The notes below the pieces were generated by a model. It was not told the DNA's origin and searched no databases. It was given only the letters and a program-made list of their open reading frames with translations. From Zygnema cylindricum (Eukaryota; Streptophyta; Zygnematophyceae; Zygnematales; Zygnemataceae), in contig JBBHKE010002073.1 in the NCBI GenBank assembly GCA_037447655.1, forward strand, positions 13,949 through 63,948: a DNA stretch of 50,000 nucleotides, read 5' to 3'. Every line of letters starts with the position of its first letter. Positions within the stretch are counted from its first letter, which is position 1. The position numbers were made by a program, and so were the translations under genes. Positions 1 to 10,300 of the stretch are shown here, piece after piece.

Positions 1-130
1 AGGTGAGGGGAGGGAACGAGGGGGAGATAGGGGGAGAGGGGGGAGAGGTGGAGGAGGGGAGGGGGAAGGGATGGAGAGAGGTAGGGAATAAGAGAGGAGA
101 GGGAGGGAGAGAGGTGAAAATTGGAACAAA
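1..130. repeat. purine-rich (GGA/GGGA)n tract
   Basis: The first 120 or so bases are almost only G and A on the plus strand, with many GGGG and GGAGGG runs. This is simple-sequence DNA that could form G-quadruplexes. A similar tract ends the window. No coding signal. Confidence 0.85.
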
Positions 131-1209
131 ACGGAAGAGTGGAAGAGAATGGTCGAGGTGCAAATTTTAAAGGGACGAGAGAGTGAGAGACAGACGATAA
201 GTTTGAGGGTCAACTGTTAAGCATCAGTTGACAGAAAGGTTCCAATTATAAAGCATGTGAAAAATCATAACTAAAGATGAAAACAAATGCAAAATTCTGC
301 GCATTAGCTTTCACATCTCACTCTGTGTCAATTCCATCCGCCCAAAAATAAACATGTTGCTAAATTATTGTTGTTAATTAATATTTTCATTAATGTAGTA
401 TGTTCTCTCCATGTCTTTTTTGAAGAGAATTTTTTTTTCGGCCCACAAATCGGTCAAACGGAAATGTGGTACTGAGTTCGTAATCTGATGTACTTCTACC
501 ACCAATGGAAATCTCACGCCACCCTTCCCCTCCCTCAATCCGTCTTTCCAGGTCCAAACATTTCCCTTCCCCTTTCTCTCTTCTCACTCCCCTCTCTGCA
601 CTCTTCCCTTCTCCCTTTGCCGTTACACTAAATGCTTCCCATTTCCAACCTCGAAATCAGTCAAGGTACTGTAGGTAAGCATCCAAATACAGTGTCAAAA
701 AATCACCAACATGATTTAGTGAAAGAAATTAAGGGATACATTTACATGTTAGAAAATGGTTTTCAAAGTATCTCAATATTAAAGTGGACACCCCACCCTT
801 ACAATTTGCATTTTGGGGAATTAAACCTATTTGAAAATGTTGGAATGACAACGATCATAGTCAGTTGTGTGTTTGAAAGATCACATTAAGAACAAAGGAT
901 AATTTGTTGGAGGGACGACACAGAAAATGTAAAGTTTGGAGAAAACATTTGATGTTATCCTTGGAAAACTCGTATTGTCTTAAGGTTATTTTTTCTAGAT
1001 TGTAGAACAACGACTTTCATGGATAACAGGTACATGAGTATAGAAATTATCCCCATACAAACACCTACATAGTCTGTTTTTTAGCCTTTCTTTGTCCATT
1101 CATGATTATGTTTAATTGAGGAAACCTATATAGGCTACAAAGAAAACAAAATTTTCTACAACATGAGTGTCAAATAAAGCTTTGAACATCCATGCGGGGC
1201 AAAATATCC
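131..1209. other. intergenic, downstream of the receptor-kinase gene
   Basis: AT-rich sequence with a pyrimidine-rich stretch around 480-615. Short ORFs exist on both strands but have no recognisable domain or codon pattern. The 3' UTR and poly(A) site of the minus-strand kinase gene should lie just below 1210. I see no clear signal beyond general A/T richness. Confidence 0.5.
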
Positions 1210-1380
1210 CTAAAACCTTTCTCCTCCAATCACAGCACAACATTCTCTCATATCCGGTCGGTCCTGGCTTTGAATATCAATGCAAATAAATCCGAGACGC
1301 AACAACCTTTCGAGGTAATTTAACATTCCAGGAGAAACACTTTCATTTTTAGCGACGTCCTTGTGAAGCACGTGAATTGC
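1210..1380 (-). CDS. receptor-kinase last exon: kinase subdomain XI and stop
   Basis: 171 nt, 57 codons including the TAG stop, after a TACAG acceptor in phase 0. It encodes LERLLRLGFICIDIQSQDRP followed by DMRECCAVIGGERF. This is the LxLGLxCxxxxxxxRPxMxxVxxxL C-terminus of plant kinases. The exon is open throughout, so this end of the gene is well preserved. Confidence 0.7.
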   Translation of the reverse strand, partial: AIHVLHKDVAKNESVSPGMLNYLERLLRLGFICIDIQSQDRPDMRECCAVIGGERF

Positions 1381-4300
1381 CTGTATTTGAGAGGATTAGG
1401 AAAACATACGTTAAAGTCGTTAAATTCATGAACAAAAAGATTGATGCTTCAAATGAACGATTGACAAGATTTTTTCTTGAGGAAACTTGGGATGGAAAAA
1501 TACCCATTTATCGTGGCACATCAAATCGAAAAGCTTGATTGATGTTTAATAAAATATTTATCATTTGTTTAACGAAATAAGGGATGAATTCCCACGATAT
1601 TCTGTTTGAATAACACCGCAAGATGATTTTTGAGGATGAATTTCATGTATGGTACATCAAAGGAGCCTCACCCAGTCTTGGAAAGTGAGTGTATCGGGAA
1701 TGCCTCCAGCAATCTCTGTGATGGACATGCCGATAACAAGCTCTATCAAAAATTCTCCAAAGGAATATACGTCTGTCTCCCTAGGGGGAAGATTCACCGG
1801 CGCCCCGGAATCTGAGAGATGGACGAATTCAACCGCCACAAATTTTCGATCTTCGTTAGTACAAACGTTTTACCATTGAGCTCGAAAGAAAAAATATCAC
1901 ATAATCTCACACTGTTTTATTTTACCTAAGCAAGCGAAAGGAGTAACTTTAGTCCATGTTCCCTTTCTTTAGTATCCATGTATTCCCACATGTTCATGAC
2001 ATTATGGGATTCAATTTTATCATAAACAGCATGTCCATTTTTGTGGCGATTTCTTCCTAGGATATCAAGGCTGATTGAAACAAAAGAAAACATATAAATC
2101 TAAGCAGAATGGCCCAAGGGTTTGTACATGTATCAAAACTTTGCATTTGGTTCGACCCAAATTTGGCAACCACTGGCGTCCAATCGTTTTCGAGAAACAC
2201 GACATCAGCCTGTTGGCATCCATTTCCCAAAGAGATTTATTTGACAAATGCTCTCAAAGACGATTAATTTACACCGCAAAATAAGAGCAGGTCACTCACA
2301 CCTGATACTTCTTTGATACTCCTTTATTGGCCTTGCAGGTTAGAAAAAAGTGTCACACATCCATCATTGAAACAACTTTAAAATCCATTTCACCACCCGC
2401 TTTAAAATTGCCTCGTCTTCATGTCCAACTTCATGAATCTAGACCAACTATTCTTGGATGATTTGCATAATCGGTAAAGTTGCAAGTCCTCACTTGGAGG
2501 TCGCCATGCGAAGTCGGGGGATCACACTCCCAATGAAGGAAACTGATGGCCGATGCCACCCCCTTTGCAATGATTGGCCTGTACTTGATGGGGATTGGTG
2601 GTAAAGGTCTTCCTGCCATGTCGTACTCCATTTAGTGGAATAAGAATCACTAATTACACCCCATTTTTATCAAGGAAAACTACTCCCCGAGGGGATATTC
2701 AAAAAAGACTTTGTGACATGGGGACATAATTGAAGCTTGTCAAACGAAGTGGCCAATAATAATTACAAAAATGAAAATGAAATATACCAAAGTTGCATAT
2801 TCAAATCCCATGAAGTATTTGTTTTGTGTTGGGGATAGCAAGTTAGTGATACATAAAAAAAATCAGCTCATTCAAAGACGTTCTCTATCTTTTATGATTT
2901 TCCAAGCAGAAGTCATGCATATTAAGCTAATGTTCAGATGTATGATTAGAAATATATTGATTCGTCGGAGCATGTGAACAATGCTTTTAATTTCCACGAA
3001 TTTCAATAATCTTTATGTAGTTATTATATCTTATAGACTATGCCAATTACGGTTATACATGAAAATGACCTCGACCTATTTTTGAGACTGAATCAAACAA
3101 AAAAAAAACTCAATTCCAATAAGTACCCCTTTTTTCGCATATGTCCCCAATCGGCACCTAGACTATTTAGTTTTAAACCGATGTGAAACATGGATGAAAA
3201 AGTGACTTTAAAGAAGAGATCAGGTCATTGACTTGCAAGCGGGAAAGTTTGTAATACGAACAGAAAAATGGAAAAATGAAAACAAGAAAAGAGTTACAGC
3301 ATTAAATGTGGTCTTAAAAGAAAACAGAAAAATGTGTGGCTTTTAACTGTGAGGGTATGTCGTATGACATGGCGAGGTAGTCCGATCAGAATGCTTTTCA
3401 TTACATTTCGTTTCAACAAAAAAAAAAGATACAAGAAGCATTAACTATACACAAGGTTAAGGTGGTACAGAAAAAAATGGGAACTAACCTAAAAGTTTTC
3501 CTTATATTGCCATAAAACTCACCTTTTGTGTAATAGATGTAGTACAAATGTGAAAGGCCGAACCTGGTGAGCATCTTATTCTTGTTTCCTAGGTGTTAAC
3601 TATAAAGAGGGAATCACAGCAACAGCAACAGAGGGCTGTGATTCAAGCAAAGGAATGTCTTGACTTTATTCGCCCCTACGCCCATTCCTCCCAGCCACAA
3701 GCTGGAAGCAGAAATACCTCTTCGATGGCTTGCCACAGAGTCATTCGGTGGCATGGCATAGAGCAAAACGCCCTCTTCTGGCTCTAGGCATAACCCCTTG
3801 GCTTGGAGGAGATTGGGGTCACCCATCCGAGTTGTGTCGTCAAGTGCTTTCAAGAAGGGCTTTGACCCTCGAACGTCCAAATACTGCTGCAGAAAAAAAA
3901 GGAATACTTTTAACTTCAAAATGCAGTCGATAAGGGACGCATATAAGTTCAAGTGTTTTTTGGGTTGGCAAATGGTAGCATGAAGACAAAAATTTTGCGG
4001 CAGGTGCAAACTGGTTGTCAGCAATCAATACCAGCATCGCCATGAATTTACATGCTCGTTGTGTTAATGAACTATCGAAATTTACAAAGCTTGAAAAAAT
4101 GATTATCGCAGGCTATAATTGTTTAAAGAGGTCAAACAAAAAACATATTGAACAAAGGAGGTTGGGGCTTTAATTGAATGTTATATCCCAAACAGACGAA
4201 CCACAGTGAAGATGTGGGCAAATAAATTTGCTTCCTTGAGTAGGATTTTTGGTTGAATTCCTCATTACATCAAAGAGGGCAATCATTTTTGCAACAAATG

Positions 4301-7300
4301 CACGTGTTATTTGTTCTTTTGACACTATTGTAGTCGTATATTACAAGAACTTGCAATGAAACACATGTATTTTGATGCACTTCGGCGGGTATACTATCAA
4401 CTTATTTTGACGCCATCCCTCTCAAAAATTTATGAAATATTATGCAACAAAGTTTATGGTGACATCACAAACATGCAAGGAGAAACCACGTATATGGCTT
4501 GGAACTGTGGGTCCCTTGTGCTGGGTATTTGAAAAATATTTAATTCCAAAGTAAGGTGCATGAAAAGAGAGGGAAGTTTTCACCTTGAACCAATTGACTA
4601 ACACTGGTTGCCCTTCATAACGATCTTTGCAAACTACATAATCTTCTCCTTCTTTGAAGGGTAAAGAAGCTCGAAACTGAGATACCTCTTGTGAAGAGAA
4701 CCGATGTAACCTATCCAAAATTTGCCCAGCTGCATTGAAAAAACAAATCAAAAGTTCATTATCTCCTTCTAAGGTGATGTATCACAAATATGTTGATTTT
4801 GAAGCTCTGGTGATGTGCAGCGCCTGAGTTAATAGTGCTCTGGAAGAGAATTAGAAAGCGTCAAATAATTTCCAGTCTTGATTCTACAATATGAACCAAA
4901 ATTAATGCAATAGCGAAAGTACACTAAAAGGAAAACAAATGGACACACGTCACTTGACAGTGCATTTAGATTACGGACTAATAAGAAGTTCCTCTCCCTT
5001 TTAATCTCCCTCTCCTCTACCTCACAATTTGCCTCTCCCTCTCAGTTAAGTGACGATTTTTACTATAAATACCAATTTAAGTGAATTCATTTACGGAAGC
5101 ACGTCAAAAATCCACACCATATCTACAAGATAATCGAAACGCGCATCAAACATACCCATAAAATCGGAATGGGGCCGCGTACGGACATTGAATTACCCAC
5201 TGCCCGATGAGTCATCGTACGGCCGATGAGTCATCGTACGGACATTAAATTAAGAGCCGTCCGATGAGTCATCCTATGTAATACAACTGGACAAAAGAAT
5301 TCGCTGGGACTACGCCTTATGTATGACGTCATGTATTGAACATTGATCAAAACGAAACATTTAAAACAAGTGGACTCTTTGTCTGTTTTGTATTATTAGT
5401 TTATTAGTGTTCCTTTACGCAGAGTAAAATTAGGTATTTGTCCGTACGCAGGTACAGTAGATGTACCGTTAAAGTATGTGGATGTACGCATGTACGGTAT
5501 TACAGGAGATAACATCAAATTTGGACAGCCTTGTAGCAAAGCACTCTGTGAGTATATATTCTTCTTTTTTTTGATCCACTTGTTAGAGTTATAATTCTAA
5601 GGATCTACTTTTTGGGAACTTTAAAATATAATTTTTTTGTGTCTTGTGAAGAATTTTGCAGAGCACATCCTGGATTCTGCATCCTGGTGGACTCTGAGTC
5701 TGAGTGTGTTTGAGTGTATTCAGTGCACACTGCAGTGTCTGAAAGTTAACTGTTTGGGAGGTGTTTCTTGGGAGTTTCTGCTTTGTATTCTATCATGGCT
5801 ACCACTTCAGCAGCAGGAGGTGCTGCACCAGTTGTCATAGAAAAACAAAATAGTACTTATAAATTTCCTCCAATCAACTGGAAATAGTCATTTGTTATCA
5901 TCCGAAAGTAGGTACTACCTGGGGTATTTTGGGATTCACTTTTCCTTTTGTAAAAGTATAAGCAACAATACGAGGTCGATGTGAGTGAGGAAGTCATGTT
6001 TTCATCCAGCAAACAAAAAATCTTCCACAATTTACGTCTTATTAGAGGGTGTAATTTATTACAATGTCGATTTCGTTTACTTACATCTAGAAGTAAAATT
6101 AAGTGAATTCACAAACTAACAGGCAGTTGTACCCAAAAATTCAGGTCAATTTGTCTTAATATTGAATAACTCACGTGGTGTCACGGAGGTTGCTTGAATG
6201 TGAAATTTTAAGGACGTGTCTTGTTGAGAGTCAATCTGACGAGAACGGAGAAATCCCACTGCCAGTAAAAGAGGTAGAAAGAGTAGGAGAAGTAGCAAAA
6301 ACCGAGTCTTACTTTCAGGCTCTGCAAAAACCAAACGAAGGGAAAGATTAGTGAGTAATAAAATCTAATTGCACTCATTACAGCGCCTTTTTTCCCTGGT
6401 TGAGTTACACAGACGGCCAAGAAAATTCAGCATTGACTGCAAATGGAAAGCACAACTTTCAGCAACACTTATGGCTAAAGTACTAATACAAGGTAAAAAA
6501 AAACAGATCATACGCCATGTCTTATCTTCAAAGTGTTATTGTTGGTACATTTGAATGACGCTTTATGACTTTTTTCAAAGACATTATTTCTACGACATTA
6601 TTTGGAATGAAAAATGGCGAGCGTATAAAAACTGCATGCGAATTTTCCATGTATTGTATTTTACAGTGCAATACTTAAAACCCACTTTTTGAAGTTTACA
6701 TAGTTCACAAACATGACTTACAAGTTTGTGTCATGTGTTGATTACAGTGTAGGTGTGTTATACGTGTTATATGCATTATGGAAGTTCTTATGATATAGTT
6801 CTCCAGTATTTTGAATGCTCTTATATGTCGTGAAAGAAGCGGTGAAAACTTCATTATGTTAAATCCTGGAAGAAAAAGCCAACCATCACCTGTGATTGTG
6901 ACCAAGTTGTTGTAAACCTTTACTTTTGCACTTGGACAAATATTGCAAAGCTGGTTGATATTCGTGTAGTGAGATGAGATTTTCTTGTTGTAATGGTGAG
7001 TAAGTCATCTTACCGCTTGAAGGGGATGATGACCAAGGTGGATAAGTAGACCAGGCTGGTGGTGGACTAATAGAATCTATTGGCAATGCAAACAACATTC
7101 AATCAACAACGTCAAAAGTAATTCGACTCAACTAAACATAAGCATGGAATCGATTGTATGATTGGTGTTATTTAAAAAATTTGTAATCAAAAGCATAAAT
7201 GGTGGCATCCTACATAAACAACACAACATCACTACCTTCCAGTCCTTAGACGCATGCATAAAAGTAGTGAAAATACATTATTTGGGGTGGCCACATAATT

Positions 7301-10300
7301 TATGTGAAAGAAACTTTTTGTGAAACAAATAAGCCTTAGTAGCCTAGCACCTAAATATATAATAAGTTTAGTTGGCATTTCATAAAAAAACTTTTACGTT
7401 CATGAGAACATCACGACCATGTGTACCACGAGGGGTCTTCGATTCTATGAGACCGTACATCTGCATGTGTTTATGGGGTTGAAAAGTTTGTAGCCATATT
7501 CGCATGCACACTCAGGCGTCATCCCGTCCGTGCCATTGGAGCATGTGCCATGTCCTCCACAAGAACCACCAGCTTGTGTGCTGTTGCAACTGTAAAATGC
7601 TTCACATTCAGAACTAGTACGTTTTTCCGGGCAATTCGTAGAAATGCAATTCTGAGATTTTCGGTAACATGGTCCGTCAATTTTCCCTATCAAGTAGTTA
7701 TAGGAAACATCCCTGCGAAAAGAGGATTACAAATGAGATATAACTTTCAGAAAACGTGAGAAAATTGTGGACTCTCACCCATTTGGAACAATATCCAATC
7801 ATTACCCCTAGCTTCTTAAAAAAAGGAATTGAGAAGGTAAGCGTATTCATGGAAATAAAAGAACTAACAGCAACATTACACCAAGCTAAATATGGGAAAG
7901 GGATAACCTTCTCACTTCATCATGCAGAAGTCATCCCAAAAAACAAGGCAATTAGTAGCCCCGGCTATAGTAATAGTTTATCAACATACTTGAACCGCGA
8001 AAGACAAACAAAACCACTCTTACCCTAAATTATCTTGACGTTAAGGTGATAAAAAGGGAGTTCGAATAGATTACATGATGACACATAACAAATCTCGATG
8101 GCTTTGTCTAGCATTTGGTAGAATTACAAACTAAGCAATTTTGGAAACATCTTCAGAAACTTCATAAAAAGTAATTTGAATACGCATTGTACACGTGAAT
8201 CAACAATATTTTCATTAAATCAAACCAGGTAGTACCATAATGGGAATCCACGATATATGATGGACAAGTGTGACACAATATACTTTGTGTAAATTTCTTA
8301 GAAATACAAAGGGATTTTGAGTTGCGTTTCTTTCTTGTGACATTAACTGGTCCTTCATAATAGCTTTTCAAATACAAAATCAATGCTGGTCCATGGAGAA
8401 GGTGACATGCTTTAGAAAAAGAGGAAAACCGGGGTGGTAAATAAATTGACAGTATAATTATATCAACAAAACTACTCCTGCCAATGATTGAGGTGCATGA
8501 ATTGGCCCGAAGGAATGCTTCCAGACAAAAAGTTCTGAGATAGGTCCCTATTGTAACCATCATCCCAACACCCCACCCCCACCCCCACGCCCACCCAACC
8601 CTTCCTACATAGTGTAAATTGTAGCTTCTGCTGTCATTAACCAAATCAAAATTTCTTCACGCATTCAATAGTTACATTTTTTTGTTGGTGCGTGAATGTT
8701 GCAATTGTTTAATAAGTTAAATGTAAGTCCTTACAAATATTCGAGGGATGTCAGTTTACTGATGGACGGTGGGACGCTTCCACGCAATTGGTTTCTGGAT
8801 AAATCTCTGTGACACTTCCCACCAGCCCATTTGCAATAGATGACATGGATATTTAAAGTTGAACTCAACAACAATTGGTGTTGAATAACTTGAAAGGTAT
8901 TACATGGTTTAAACTGTTACAAAATGAGTTTAAATTAAAAAAATTGCATGCAAATGAACCATGGTTCTAGGTTTAAACTGTTACAAAATGAGTTTAAATT
9001 TAAAAAATTGCATGCAAATGAACCATGGTTCTAAGGAAGGATGTCCTAATGGACATAGAAATGAATCATTTAATTTTCCGTTAATGCAAGAAGCGTAGAG
9101 TTTTATTTTAAGTTTGAGTATAACTTCTTACAAATGTTTAAGGGCTGTCAATTTAGTGATGGACGGTGGAATTCTCCCACTCAATTCGTTGCCGGATAGG
9201 TCTCTATGACAGCTCCCAGACCATTTACGATAAATCACAAGGATATTTTAAATTGAAATTTACGATAAATCACAAGGATATTTTAAATTGAAATTGGACT
9301 TTACAGCAATTAGTGTTCCAGACAAATAGTCATAAAATAGGCCTTTATCGCAATTATCTAATTACAATACTCCACTCTCCACCCTCACCACCCCATTATA
9401 CACAAGGTCACTATCATAAAAGTACAATCAAATTTAATTTCGCATCATTCAGTAGTTGAATTTTTTGATGATGCGGCTATTGCAAATTTATTTAATGAAA
9501 ATAAATCTAACTTTTTCAAAATATAGGAGAGTTGTTGATTTTACTAGTGAATAGAGAAATGCTCCCGGTCAAATGGTTTTCCTACAAAACTTTGTGACAT
9601 CTCCTACCAGCCCCATTTGCTCCCATGCATGCAACTTACAATACACCATAATAAGGATCACCATGATTTCTGAATTAAAATTTCTCCATCTCACGACAAA
9701 ATCATGAAAACTACCAACTTTGAACTTCAAAAGTTTATCATACTGGAACAACTTCCACAATGCCAATCCATCGGTGAGGTAACTGTTTGAAACCCATAAG
9801 CCACCCATGCAAGCATACTCCCAATATAAATTTTAAGCTACATTTTAATATGCGATCGCAATATATCATGCAAGTTATTGTACTCCGAAGTTGCACTTAC
9901 AAGTGCATTAGTTTTGTGAGGTTGCCAATTTCGGGAGCAATGCGCCCTACATGTGTGTAGTAAGAAAAACCGTAGTGATAAAAAACGTAGTTATTAGGAA
10001 TACTTCTGCACATTAGAGAGAAATGAGGGAAATGTAAGCGAGACTAATCATAACGAGCTAAGTTTATCATTTGTTTCTGGCTTCCTCCCGTTCCCACTCT
10101 CCTCTCTCCTACTCATACGGAATGAGAAATCTGTTGATCTCCCCACACCCTTCACTTTTAATCCCAAAGGAATGTTAACATTTGTCTCTTTCTGCATCTC
10201 CCGTCCTACATGCCTCTCCCATTTTTGCTCAACCTGTCTTTACCGTCAGTGTCACCTCTTCATCACTTCCCACGCCCATTCCCAATGCAATACTAAAGCC

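Noticed and set aside
5637-5840. 67-codon plus-strand ORF
   Set aside because: Overlaps the copia 5'-end remnant in another frame than its gag start; no domain.
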